A stretch of DNA of 64,000 bases from Tipula vernalis (taxonomy: Eukaryota; Arthropoda; Insecta; Diptera; Tipulidae), in NCBI GenBank assembly GCA_958295665.1, contig OY282558.1:22257409-22321408 (forward strand). The letters run 5' to 3'. The notes beneath the pieces are model-generated. The model saw only the letters and a list, made by a program, of their open reading frames with translations, made no database searches and was not told the origin of the DNA. Position 1 is the stretch's first letter; every line of letters begins with the position of its first letter. A program made the position numbers and the translations under genes. Positions 50,945 through 63,400 of the stretch are shown piece by piece.

Positions 50945-51756
50945 TAAAAAATAATTTTTTACATACATTACGTAAAAAATTGTAAAATACGGTAAAAATT
51001 GTAATTAATGTAAAATATTGTAATAAATGTAAAAAATATTAAAAATGATGCTATCTAAAAGAATTAAGAAATACTAGTACCACTCACATACTCAAACCTC
51101 TCTAAAAATTTTCAATCGATTTTAACGAAAATTATAATCAAAATAAAATAACATTGCAAAATTTATAATTTCTTTAATAGAAATATGCACAAAAAATCAT
51201 TGATTAATGATTTGATTAGTTAATTATGCTTTACCAGATAATAATTTTTGTAGTAGGTAGGTATATATTCACACTAGAATTTATCGCAATGCCATCTGTG
51301 GTTAGTTTTAGCAAATAAATCAAAAAATATTTTTAAGAGTGGAATTGCTGTTTACTAAACCCGCCGCAATTTTTGTGAATATTGACAGAAATTCGCCCGC
51401 TTCTGCTCAAAAGTATTTCGGATAATGAAAATTATTTCAGAGAAATACGGGCATTATATTATGTTGGCCGCATGACATAACGATATTGTGCAATTGTACG
51501 ATTGCAATTGATTCGTGCATTTTTGCTTGTTTAACCGGATACATGATTTCCTAGAATCATTAAACTGCATAAAATACATAATCATTATTAATGACACTCT
51601 GACAGTGACAGTAAATAAGAAACGATGTAGCAGTGATAATATGCATGGAAGTGATTGTGATTGGAATTGGAATTACCTATTGTATATGAATAAAAAAATT
51701 GTGCCGAAAGAGAATTTAAATCGGAAGGATCATACTCCCAAAAAGAATCCACAAAT
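50945..51756. other. AT-rich non-coding DNA
   Basis: TGTAAAA(A/T) words repeat near 50955-51035. No gene was recognised. Confidence 0.4.
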
Positions 51757-52930
51757 AGCGTGTGCCGAATTTCAATATTATAACGTATCCCGTTCCGATT
51801 ATACGGCTGCCTTTATATTCCTGTTGTGTTTAGTATGAGAAAATAAACGTTTCTTCCACAACTTCTCGTGTTTCTTAACTAATTGAAGTGAAATTTAGTC
51901 TGCAAGTTTATATTGGCCCACAAATAGCGTGTACCGAATTTCAATATTATAACATCCCGTTGTAGAAGAAAAGCTGTAGAAGTAACGTTTATTTTCTCAT
52001 ACTAAACACTACGGGAATATATAGCCAGTCGTATAATCGGAACGGGATACGTTATAATATTGAAATTCAGTACACGATATTTGTGGGCCAATATAAACTT
52101 ACATACTAAATTTCACTTCAATCGGTTAAGAAACACGGGAAGTTGTAGAAGTAACGTTTATTTTCTCATACTAAACACTACGGGAATATATAGCCAGCCG
52201 TATAATCGGAACGGGATACGTTATAATATTGAAATTCGGTACACGCTATTTGTGGGCCAATATAAACTTGCGTACTAAATTTCACTTCAATCGGTTAAGA
52301 AACACGGGAAGTTGTAGAAGTAACGTTTATTTTCTCATACTAAACACTACGGGAATATATAGCCAGCCATATAATCGGAACGGGATACGTTATATTATTG
52401 AAATTCGGTACACGCTATTTGTGGGCCAATATAAACTTGCGTACTAAATTTCACTTCAATCGGTTAAGAAACACGGGAAGTTGTAGAAGAAACGTTTATT
52501 TTCTCATACTAAACACTACGGGAATATATAGCCAGCCGTATAATCGGAACGGGATACGTTATAATATTGAAATTCGGTACACGCTATTTGTGGGCCAATA
52601 TAAACTTGCATACTAAATTTCACTTCAATCGGTTAAGAAACACGGGAAGTTGTAGAAGTAACGTTTATTTTCTCATACTAAACACTACGGGAATATATAG
52701 CCAGCCATATAATCGGAACGGGATACGTTATATTATTGAAATTCGGTACACGCTATTTGTGGGCCAATATAAACTTGCGTACTAAATTTCACTTCAATCG
52801 GTTAAGAAACACGGGAAGTTGTAGAAGAAACGTTTATTTTCTCATACTAAACACTACGGGACTATATAGCCAGCCGTATAATCGGAACGGGATACGTTAT
52901 AATATTGAAATTCGGTACACGCTATTAGTG
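51757..52930. repeat. inverted-plus-tandem array, 169-bp unit
   Basis: The left part (51757 to about 51960) holds one full and one partial unit in reverse complement. From about 51972 the same unit runs in direct orientation, with copies starting at 52141, 52310, 52479, 52648 and 52817, exactly 169 bp apart; the last is cut at about 52930. Variants alternate (GATACGTTATATTATT against GATACGTTATAATATT; GTAGAAGTAACG against GTAGAAGAAACG), giving a two-unit 338-bp higher-order period in the last four full copies. The outer ends are inverted (CAC then AATAGCGTGT). No target duplication was found. The serial 72-codon ORFs are artefacts of the repeat. Confidence 0.88.
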
Positions 52931-55630
52931 ACCGAATTAGTTTGTACGATTGCTTTCAAAGAACAGTACCAAAAACCAACTGGTTACCACAGTTATGATT
53001 GCATTTCGCTGCCCCTGCCATTATATTATTGTAACAAAGTTGAGCCTTAATAAAAATGATGCGTGAACCAATTAAATTACTTATCGTTTTCGAGAACGTA
53101 GCTGTTAGAATACCAATTGCAAAATGGTGGCCATATATTTATAGGCATTAGGAATCGATTACTTCTGACAAGCTCGCTTGTACTTGGAGTAATTGCCGTA
53201 ATTAATACTAACTGTGAATGCTATAGATTAGATAGTTTTAATATTTTACAAAATAAATTTTTTTTACAATCTAACATAATTGCGGTGGTGAAAGTTAAAA
53301 GTAATAGATACACAGTCAAATTTTATAAATCAAATAGTATGGTACCTACGTATGAGATGGCGCAGAATAAATTATAATTATTTGAACCATGTATGTAAAT
53401 AGAGAAAATATTTTTTTAATAACATTTTCGAATAGATACAATTTTAATACATAAAAAACAGAATAAATTATTCCGTTTTTTGTTAAATAAAATGCGTTTG
53501 GTCAGCATATTTTAAACATTTTATTTAAAACACATAGTACAATCTACATTCAAATTAATTTCAATAGATAGAGCTGTGAAATGGTTGTAATATCGACATA
53601 CAATTTTTTAATCCTGCTCTTTTCGACCCAGTGACAGAAAACCTTTAAAAAATGGGATTACGATTCCAAAATTTCTGTACTCTAGTTCCAATACGAAAGT
53701 GCACAGTCAAAATGTTTGTACCATATTTTAGTCGGATTTAGACTAAAAGGGGTTTGTCCACATGATGTCCCTCGCTTCTACACCTGCTCATCATTCATCA
53801 TCAACATTTATTTTAAAAGTATTATTGACACTCGGATAATTACAATTTTCCTAACATAAACCCCCAATCCTACAGGCTATCTACAGTTTTATATTTATTT
53901 TACTAACTAAACAGTAAAAAATTGAGAACTCCCTTTGAAATCCACAAAACCACAATAACTAACAAAATTAAAAATCGAAGAAAATTTCAAAGAATATATA
54001 ACAGACATTTTTTTTTTTTTTAATTAAAACAATGGAAAACCACAAAAAGAAAATTTTCTTGGAAATTTGTGTTTTTTGTTTTTTTTTTTTTTATTGATTG
54101 CCTTGCTTATGATTGTCTTTTGCTCTCTGTTCATCATTCCGTAATTTTTCTAAACACAATAAAAATAAATTTTGTCGTCACGGTCAAAATAAATCGTTTG
54201 GAAATTATTAAATTTTTTTGTTATGGTCTGTGATCAAAGCACAGAAAGGAATTAAATCGAATAGAAATAAACGAGCTTTATGGCATTTTTACTCGCTTTT
54301 ATATTGTCACATAAAATGCTTAACGACATAAACAAAATGCTACATTATAACGATATTCCATAATATATTTTTAACGCCATATTCTAATGACTAATTATAC
54401 AAAAATACGTCATACACCAACACGTACGTCGTATGGCCATCATCAAGATTCAAGATCATATGATCTATATGTACGGAAATACAAAGTATGTTGTTTTGTA
54501 CAGAATTTTTCGTTTTGTTTAAAATAACGGAGTTGAAAATAAAAAAAAATAAATTAATTAGTTTATCTCGTGGAAAATAAATAATTTTTTTTGTTTAATT
54601 TTAACAAGCATTTGGAATTTCTTGGAATAACAAAAATTATCATTCAATTAATTAAATTTGAAACCAAAAACGAAATAAGAGATTGGTGCGTGTGTGTTTG
54701 TATGGTAAACTGGGTGTCATTGAATAACAATCAATTTGCATATGCGTTTAATTCCAGAGCCACCCGGTTTTCCCAAATACGCATAGACTATAACGGAAAA
54801 TAATAATCAATTATGATTTAACAACCGAAAAATTAGAAATTTCCTATTTATGTCTGTTATTATTTTTTATATTTTCATTCTAAAGTTAAACAGAAATTGG
54901 TATAAATAACGGTACCGAATACTCAAAATTAGAAAACGTATAGAGGTTGACGTCAATTTTATTACTAATTTTAATGGAACATTTTTATGTCTGCGCGAGA
55001 AAAGTTCACATAAAGGTTATACATTATGTTCGGCAGCAATTTAAAATATAATTTTAATTTATGCGGCTTTAAAATACTTATATTAATTCCATATGGTTTG
55101 GCGATTTTGGGTTTAGTAAGTACTAAACGAAAAAAAAAGATTCGAACTATTTTGTAATTTGAGACCCAAAAAATTCCCGAAGCAATTCCTAAGATCGTCT
55201 CAGTAATTTACTGTAAATTCCAACAATCGGTAATTTTGTGGTTTTAGATTACCGTAAAATATCAGTCCTTATAACTTTTAGTATAGTAATCCATTTATAG
55301 GTATTTCTAGTCAAATTTGCTTCGATTTATGATTTATATTTATAGGATTTTCATTGATCGTGTTCTAAGATTACTTTAAAAGGTCAGTGCAAATTACTGA
55401 ATCGAAACATGAAAAGGATTTTTTTCCTGACCAATCCAACATGGTCTTCAGTAAGTCTTCGTTAATTTCGCAGACATTTTAAGATAAACTAAAACCTTAA
55501 TACCGGTTTGGTGAAATCGAGAACAACCACATTATGGCTGTTTCAACGATTCTTGATCTCAGCTTCAAAAATATTAATTTTAAAGATACTTAGCTGGTGC
55601 CCGTGCTATTTCATTCATCAGAAAAATAAT
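52931..55630. other. AT-rich non-coding DNA, nothing recognised
   Basis: Includes poly-T and poly-A runs near 54009-54023 and 54079-54093. No gene, array or element end seen. Confidence 0.4.
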
Positions 55631-56002
55631 GGACGCCTCTGATATCACATCATCGTCGTCGTCTGAATCAAATGATGATATACATACGATTTTTGGAGCC
55701 ATCATAAAAAATTAGCTCACGGCCGTCATAAAAGACGTTATGACAAAGACGGAGATAAAGATGGGCTGAGTTTATATTTGGCGAATTCAGTTTGCCGGCT
55801 AAAATCGGATCCTATAATTCAGTGGAAAGAAATGAAATAAGTTTTCCCTCACTTGTACCGCCTCGAAAAGAAGTATCTGATAATACCCGGTACCTCTGTA
55901 CCATCAGAAAAATGGTTTTCTAAAGCTGGAGCAATTTTAACACAAACCCGAAACAGACTTATTTGTGACAGGGTGGACAAAATAATAAACTTTGCATTAT
56001 AA
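55631..56002 (+). pseudogene. hAT transposase C-terminus (dimerisation domain)
   Basis: An ATG at 55631 opens a Ser/Asp-rich segment (DASDITSSSSSESNDD) that hits a stop. After frame changes, LYLANSVCRLKSDPIIQWKE leads to TAA at 55838-55840. The same frame then continues with VFPHLYRLEKKYLIIPGTSV, PSEKWFSKAGAILTQTRNRL and VDKIINFAL, stopping at 56000-56002. The block P.TSVPSE..FS.AG......R.RL is the hAT C-terminal dimerisation signature, close to ZBED-type transposases. The catalytic domain is missing, so the gene is dead. Confidence 0.85.
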
Positions 56003-56147
56003 TAAATTTACATAAATGCATTATTGATCCCTCCCTATTAAGAAACTTACATTAGAAACCGGCTGTGTAAACCGAAAGTGTTTTTAAATTGTACTCGATA
56101 CTTAAAGAGTAAGGTATCGATACTTTCGTTTCGATACCACATCCCTA
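55631..56147 (+). mobile_element. 3' portion of a hAT transposon
   Basis: It contains the C-terminal part of a hAT transposase and ends with GATACCACATCCCTA. The reverse complement starts TAGGGATGTGGTATC, a typical hAT terminal repeat. ATAATCAC (56148-56155) would be the 8-bp duplication. The 5' end was not found. Confidence 0.7.
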
Positions 56148-56155
56148 ATAATCAC

Positions 56156-57124
56156 GAAAAGGAATAATAGTATTACAACTCAAATTGTCATAGTTTAATT
56201 TTAGTTGACTTTTAATAGGAACTCAACTTCTGTCAAAATATCACTTGTGTATCGAATATAACTTCAGATTTATGAAAATTTTAAAATTATTTATCATACT
56301 CTAATTTTCATGAAAATAAAGTTTAAATTTGTACTAAACTATGCCAAATGAATTTGTCATAGTTTTCTATAAAAAGACTTACATTTAACGATTTTCATAT
56401 ACCGATATTTTTAATAACCAATTTAACGTATCTCCTTTTATACCAATGCGCATCTTCAGAAACGAGGCAGCTTTTGCTGAACATTTACATGAAGCAAAGC
56501 TGTCACGCCAAATTAAACAACATGACAAAAAGGCTACAATAGATAGTAATAGAAGAATTGCAGAAATTTCCACTTTTTGTTATAAGAGAGATTTTAACAC
56601 ATATAATTTTACCATTAACAGCCTTAATACAAAAGAAGCATACTGCTACGTTTGGCAGAAATGCGTTGCGAAAAGGATAATAAGTGAGGTAGTAAGATGT
56701 CTCCAAACATTTATTGAAATGCAGCTGTCTTCAAAAATTTATTGGCAACTGTTACCATCAAAATAAGAATAAAATTCTTATATGTTTCTTTTCATGGGCT
56801 GCGAGCAAATTTATTTAATATTAAAATCACCCAGAGCTACTTAACAAAGGGGCACACTCCGTATGAAGGTGATTCAGTTCACTCAACCATAGAGAAAAGG
56901 AAAAATGGAGGGAAGTAATGGTACCTCAGAAATGGTTTGAAATCATTACATTGGCAAAAATTAGTGAACCATTCTACAAAGTTATTGAATTAACACAAAA
57001 GGATTTTTATAATTTTAAGCCACTAAGATAAATAGCAAATTTCAGCAAATGTAATTTACAAAATATAAAGGACTGAAACCTCATAAGGTGATCAGAACTT
57101 AGGTCTACATTAATTCAATTCTCT
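56156..57124. other. non-coding DNA, one 106-codon ORF
   Basis: The ORF at 56446-56766 (starting MRIFRNEAAFAEHLHEAKLS) has no recognised motif and is probably spurious. Confidence 0.3.
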
Positions 57125-57830
57125 TCAAAAATCATTTGAAAATCCCATTTCCAATGCACAAGCCGAATTTCATCATTATTGGTTGAGATATAAGCAAGTT
57201 CAATCGTCCTTCCTTTGACTTTCGTGTCATCGTACTTGCTTTGACTTTCGTGTCAGCGAGACGTTCAAAAACATTTTTCTTTTTACATGTTTTTAATATT
57301 GTGATTTTTAATTTGTATATTTTATGAGATATAACCCTGTATAGAAATCCGCGTGACGTTGTTGTTGAGCTAGATAAAATGTCGAAGAGTATGAAATAAA
57401 CCCAAGCAGAGACTCTTGCCAAATCAGAGTGTGGTTTTTCGTTGGTGAGTTCTTTGAATTGAAACAGGCTAAATACAAAAAAGCGATACAATGTTATGGA
57501 TGGCACACCAAATTAGAAGTAATCTTGGCTGAAATATTGTAATAACACTTATTGCATTCATACATTATTATGAATGAGCTCATGTATGCTCAAAATAATG
57601 TGTTAATGATAGAGTGGATATGCCAGTTCAAAATTCATATTACTACATAAATAAACATAAAATAAATAAATGTTACTTGTCCATATTCCAGAACTTCTTC
57701 CAAAAATCATTTTAGAATCACATTTCCAATCCACAAGCCGAATTTCATCATAATTGGTTGAGAAATATGCAAGTTCCCTCATACTTGACCATATTTCAGA
57801 ACCTAATCTAAAAATCATAGTCATATGCTG
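57125..57830. repeat. pair of diverged ~75-bp repeats
   Basis: AAAAATCATTT, then CACAAGCCGAATTTCATCAT and TTGGTTGAGA, occurs at about 57125-57205 and again at about 57697-57775 in the same orientation. The second copy runs on to a partial third (CTTGACCATATTTCAGAACC, then AAAAATCAT). Confidence 0.65.
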
Positions 57831-57860
57831 TACATACATATAAACACTCACTTATATAGA

Positions 57861-58148
57861 TTGCTTAACTGCTCACTAAATAATAATCCAACCCCAACTC
57901 AACTCCAATTCAACCCGTAAACGCCCCCCAAATCAACCATCAACACAAACGCAAACTCTCTTTCAATTCAATCCTCAAACCAGCATATATAAAACATTAG
58001 CCAACTGCTCACTATATCTTAATCCAACCCCAACTTAAGACCAACTCAACTTCAACTCAACCTGCAAATGGACTCCTAACTTAATCTTCAACTCAACCCC
58101 AAACCCAATGCTCAACTCAATATTCAAACCGACATATATAAAAAATTG
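57861..58148 (+). repeat. two ~140-bp G-poor tandem units
   Basis: CAACTGCTCACTA, TAATCCAACCCCAACT and CTCAA...CATATATAAAA recur in order in two units (about 57861-58000 and 58001-58148). The plus strand is rich in CAACTCAA/CCAA words and almost lacks G. Confidence 0.6.
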
Positions 58149-58159
58149 GTAAATATTTC

Positions 58160-58340
58160 TATAACCAGGTAATTTGGGTCAATTCGTATGGCAAGTACTC
58201 GACCCTCTTGTCACACAGGTTCCAAAAGCTTTTCAAATCTCGGCCTTGACCATAAAAACAGATTGGCAAAATAAAATTCTAAATCGAACAAGCCGTTCTC
58301 GAGATACCATGGGTACAGACATCCAGACAGACGGACATTT
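58160..58340 (+). repeat. fly-type dispersed repeat end (GACAGACGGAC-containing)
   Basis: CTCGGCCTTGACCATAAAAA, GCCGTTCTCGAGATACCATG and CAGACATCCAGACAGACGGA occur in order. Such wording is common near the ends of dispersed repeats in dipteran genomes. The element boundaries are unclear. Confidence 0.45.
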
Positions 58341-58960
58341 TTTTTTGTTGCTTTTTTAGACTCAGGGACTTTCAAAACGTCAAGAAAAGTGTTTTTGAAC
58401 CAACCAAATTTTTGATCATTTTTGACAAAATTTCAATACTTTGGTCTTTTTAGACCAAAGTAATTGCTAAGTTAAAGGAATTTAAAATCTTCAACGCTAA
58501 TCAAGTTATAATTTGCTACAAAAAGGACTGAAATTTGCCTCAAGAGGTATTAGTACTAATTAACGAAGGGAAAAATAAAAGCAGAAAATCAGCAAAAAAT
58601 CCAGAAACAATCAAAAATATTTTTCCGGTATACCACAGTTTTTATGCAAACTTACCGGTTACCGAAACCATCTCAAACAGCGACGAGGAGGGCGATGAAT
58701 AATATGGCACAAATGAATTTAAAAACAAGTCAATTTTACCAAATGAAGTATTTTATAAAATTTTATTTTGTTATTTATTATTTTTATAATCTTAATTATT
58801 AAAAATTGAATAAATTGTGATCAAAAACATTTTTTTATACTTGACTCCTGTATATCTTTAGCTATTTTTAAAGTATGATTTGTAAACTATGATGTTTTCA
58901 AATTTTAATCTAAATAATTGAATCCTGATTCATTTTGTAATATAATCTTATTTACGACAT
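58341..58960. other. AT-rich non-coding DNA
   Basis: Nothing recognised up to the TAA that borders the next element. Confidence 0.4.
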
Positions 58961-58963
58961 TAA

Positions 58964-59643
58964 GACTGTGCTCGAAACCTGTGATAAATATCTTTTAGTA
59001 CACATTTTTGACATTTATTTGAAAAAACCGCATACACCCAAATTATCACGGTCTTTTGCTATGATAATTTTCGACACAAACAGAATAATTGTTCGGTCGA
59101 CATTTAACATGGTCGGCTTAGCATTTTATATCATCAAAATAAAATGTCAACTAGTCAATACGATAACATAATATTTCATTTGCAGCAACATAATAAAGAA
59201 TTAATTGGTCGATTGAATTAAAACGTTGAATCGTATGCACCACATCATTAACGATTTATTTTAATCCGTAATAGAGTTGCCACCATTATTTTTTATTTTG
59301 CCTTGCAATTCTGATTTGAGAATACCCATGACCTTCCCATTTCCTGTGTATAAACCTAGCTATCGTATTATATTTTCCAAATGTTTGGCGAGAATTATTG
59401 CACCATCATCCAGTTATACTTCATCCTAACAAATACAGCCTTACGCTATAGACGAAAGCTAATTCGATGCGTATAAAAAAATGTGTTTCTTGTTATTAAA
59501 ATCAAACAACAATATGACAGAAGGAGAATACTTTAAAACATTAGTACACAATTCGGGCAGCGTAATAAACATTTGTGAATGTAGGGGAATATTTTTAAAA
59601 AATTTGTACTAAAAAATATTTATCACAGGTTTCGGTCACAGTC
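58964..59643 (+). mobile_element. Harbinger-type MITE, copy X (680 bp)
   Basis: It starts GACTGTGCTCGAAACCTGTG and ends with the inverted form (TATTTATCACAGGTTTCGGT, then CACAGTC). TAA stands before it (58961-58963) and after it (59644-59646), the 3-bp duplication of PIF/Harbinger elements. No ORF of note. It is unrelated in sequence to the termini of the full Harbinger at 19338. Confidence 0.75.
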
Positions 59644-59646
59644 TAA

Positions 59647-60398
59647 GACTGTGACCGAAATCTGTAATAAATATTTTTTAGTACTAATTTTTGACATTTA
59701 TTTGAAAAATATTCCCCTACTTCCACAAATTTTTATTACGCTGCCCGAATCGAGTAATAATTTTGTGAAATATTTCCCCATCTGTCATGTTGTTGTTTGA
59801 TTTTAATGGAAAGCAATCCTTTTATATGCATCGAATTGGCTCTCTTTCTATTTATGTATTGTAGCGTAGGGCTGTATTTGCTAGGGAATAGTACAATAGC
59901 ATGATGGTACAATAATTCTCCCCAAAATTTTGGAAATTAAATTACGATATAGTTGTTTTTATACAGGAAATGATAAGGTCACGGGTGGTCTGAAATAAGA
60001 ATTGTAACGTAAAATTAAAAATAATGGAGGCAGCTCTAATTCTAAAGGATAATATAAATCGTTAAAGATGTAGTGCACACAGTTCAACATTTTTAATCAA
60101 TCGATCAATTAATTCTATCTACTGATATAATCTATCAGGCGATAGTGGTATCTCGCATTTACGTGTCACTACACTAGAAGACAATAATAGTAGGCAAGCT
60201 GCTGCAGTTGAAAATAGGAAATTATCATTTTCCTATTATTATGTGCTGCTAGTTGACATTTTATTTTTATGATATAAAATGCTAAGGCGACCATGTTAAA
60301 TGTCGACCGAACAAATAATGTGCGCTGTATGCGGTTTTTTCAAATAAATGTCAAAAATGTGTACTAAAAAATATTTATCACAGATTTCGGGCACAGTC
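59647..60398 (-). mobile_element. Harbinger-type MITE, copy Y (752 bp), inverted relative to X
   Basis: It begins GACTGTGACCGAAATCTGTA and ends TTTCGGGCACAGTC. TAA borders it at 59644-59646, shared with X, and at 60399-60401. Its right ~200 bp match the left ~200 bp of X inverted (TCGACATTTAACATGGTCG, AAAATGTCAACTAG), and its left part matches the right part of X, so the two copies are tail to tail. Interiors differ by indels. Confidence 0.75.
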
Positions 60399-60401
60399 TA
60401 A

Positions 60402-63400
60402 AATGAACATTTGTACAGAGATGCAAATGTGTTTGATTTAATTAATATTTTTACTAACCTTTTTTTTGTAACAAAATATATTTTTTATCTTGATTTCACT
60501 AATTTACACATAACCTTGATTGACTCAATTTCTCGCTGTACTAAAAAATGTGCAAGATTCCGAAATAAAAACAAAATATGGAGTCCGATGTTTTTGTTTG
60601 TTTTTCATGTTTCTGTTTTTGTAAATGTGTGTGACCGACGTTCGGTATTTTTGAACCTGTTACATAGCTATCAGTAGGTAGATTCCGCTTTAGTGAGATG
60701 GAATAAAATGGAATGAGATTTTTGGTTATCTCGAAATTCGATTTCCCACTGAATAATTCCATTACAGAAATTTGTATTCTCATTCTCTTTGCGAGATAAT
60801 TTTTTTAGTACTAGTTCTAAATGGGATAAAAACTCAAAAATGGGAACAATTTATATAAAAAAATAAATTCTTAAATAGCATCATTTTATTTGTGAAATAT
60901 TTTAAATAACGAGTGATCTAATTTTTTGTAAACAAATATAATATGAAACGTAACACAATTGTCAATTATATTATCGCGATAACATTTTATAAATCACACT
61001 CACAGTACTTGCTGTCTCTTTTTTGAATTTAATGTTTATTGAGTACGATAATTAAGTTATGATGAACGGTAATCCTGAACGCATTAAAATCGTACTGTGA
61101 CAGACTGCAATTATCTAGTTGGTACCTGTCGAGGATATTAGACAACTAAGATTACTATGCCCGACAGCAGATTTCTCGAATTAGTTAAATTTCAAACGAG
61201 TGTTTTATTGGTCAAACCTGAATCTATGTACGGTATTGAAATGTTTGTCGGAATCAGGATATATCTTCCTAATCTATAATTAAGTACAATTATTTTCCTA
61301 TTAACACGCACATACATCCTCCACTCACATCTGTCGTATTCTAGTTTTTCCTATACCGCAGCAATGTAAAACTTTTTGTTATTTGTTGTTATGGTAAAAA
61401 GCGTTTTTGAAAATTGTATTTTAGTTTTTCAGTTTATGAACAGACACAACACAAAATATCTAAAGTTTTTATTTATTATTAATTTTTGGTTGGTTACTCG
61501 ATATTTTTTTTTTTTTTGTATTTTATTTAACCCTTTGAAAACCGGATATGGATGAAACTTTATCTTTTTCTCCGGAAAATTATTATTATTTTTGTAATTT
61601 AATTTTAAGTTTTGACAAGACTTTCGAAAAATATGTACAAAAGTTTTCCAATATAAATATTATACTTTATAGCTTTTGTGTATATTGGATTTTGAAGTTT
61701 TGTGTTTTTCAGTCATTTTGAGTTATTTATGTGCGGTGTACATACATCGAAATTATATTTCGAAAACAAACTTATGCACTAAAAAATCATCAGAAATATG
61801 TGAAATACAATATATGTAAACAATACAATATTTTATGTTTAGCCACCTATGTAGGGGTGGGTGGCAAAATAGAAAAATGATTTCTGATTTGTATTTTAAT
61901 TATTTGGCTGGAAACATAAATATTTATGTTTTGTGATATTTGTCTTTGATTATTTATAGTCTATGATTATTTGAAGTCAAAATACTTCGACTTATCGATC
62001 TTAAAATTTGGGTATAGGGATTGGTAATTTATTTGAAGAAATTTTCAAGGATTTATTATGTCTGCATTGTTTGAATATTTCTTAATTCATATTCTAATAT
62101 TCCATACCTGTAACCTACCCAAATACTTGTACAAATAAATCCCTCTCTCCCAAATCGGGCATTGTTTAGAATAGTAACTGGAATTCTTGGGAAAAAACTC
62201 GTAAGCACATATATAAAACTTTATAAAAATAAGGTTTGACTGATTTTACAACAAAAATTGTTTGACCAAAGTCAGGCTTTTATAATCATTTTGTTGATAT
62301 TTCAAACTGAGTTTTAGATTCCACATCTAAAGCCAATCTTACGATAAATGTTCCTAGGAAGCATACACCTGAAAATAAAAGCTTACGCGTTAATTGCTAT
62401 GTTCTATCTAGCTTTCAACATGCTGTATTCATTTCGAAATGACGTGGCTAAATTTTTTAATATGTTACAAAACAACAAATTTTTTGCCTTCAACGGAGTG
62501 GAACATTTGAGAGCCGATAAAATCTGATGTTTAATAAGAGGAGTTCTTATCACTTTTTAGCTTCGGTCTCGGAGAGTTTCTTTTGTGCATTTACGTTTTA
62601 CTGTAATTTCAAAAAGAGTTTAAGAGTCCAAGCCGATAATTAAAATGTAGGGGTTGCTGCTCAAAAATATTATTTGAGTTTTAGTGCTCTTTTCGTACTT
62701 GTTAGACCATGCACCTGAATTAAATTGTACGAATAGTAGCAAACAGTAAGGAAATCAAACCATCCCCTGTAACAATAGCAATCGCAGAATACTCATCTTT
62801 GTATGCAAAACGACTTTGCTCCCGACAATTGCAATGGAAAAATGTGGGCATTTGGGTTCACAGTTATATTGAAAACGTAAGCTTGCTTATAATTAAAGGG
62901 AATTCGAAGAACTACTTATTTTTCTTGTGGAAACCTAAAACCATCAATAAATCGGAACGAAGAATTATGAACAAATCTGGCTGATATTCTTCTCAGTAAA
63001 ATAATTATACTTCGAAAGTCGGTTTCGTCATAATATAGGAGAGTGGAGGGCAACTCTTGCATCTAATTTATTAATTTGATCTCATAACAGCATCTTCGAC
63101 AGAGTGCAGGAAAACATTTTACCATTACAAAAAAGGCAATTTAATTAATTAGTGAGAATTACCCTGTCAAATCATTGTTTAACGTGTTTTGCCAGAATCA
63201 CCCTTTCCTCCAAAAAAATTATCATGGTTTTCGGACTTTTATACCACTAACTGAGCTTTGATTTCTCAGTACCTATAAGTAATTTATTGGAAACTGCTGT
63301 TTGCCAAAATCTAACACTCTCTGTAGCGCTTGTTCAGGAAATCCAACCAAATAATCGGTTAAGCTAGTTTTATGAGTTATTCACCTCCTATCTGATTCGA

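Noticed and set aside
52060..53050. Serial 72-aa ORFs that look like a repeat protein
   Set aside because: The 169-bp period is not a multiple of three, so the frames do not join; each ORF is the same chance frame of the repeat unit.
56446..56766. 106-aa ORF as a real gene
   Set aside because: A comparable ORF lies on the opposite strand and no motif is visible; it is likely chance.
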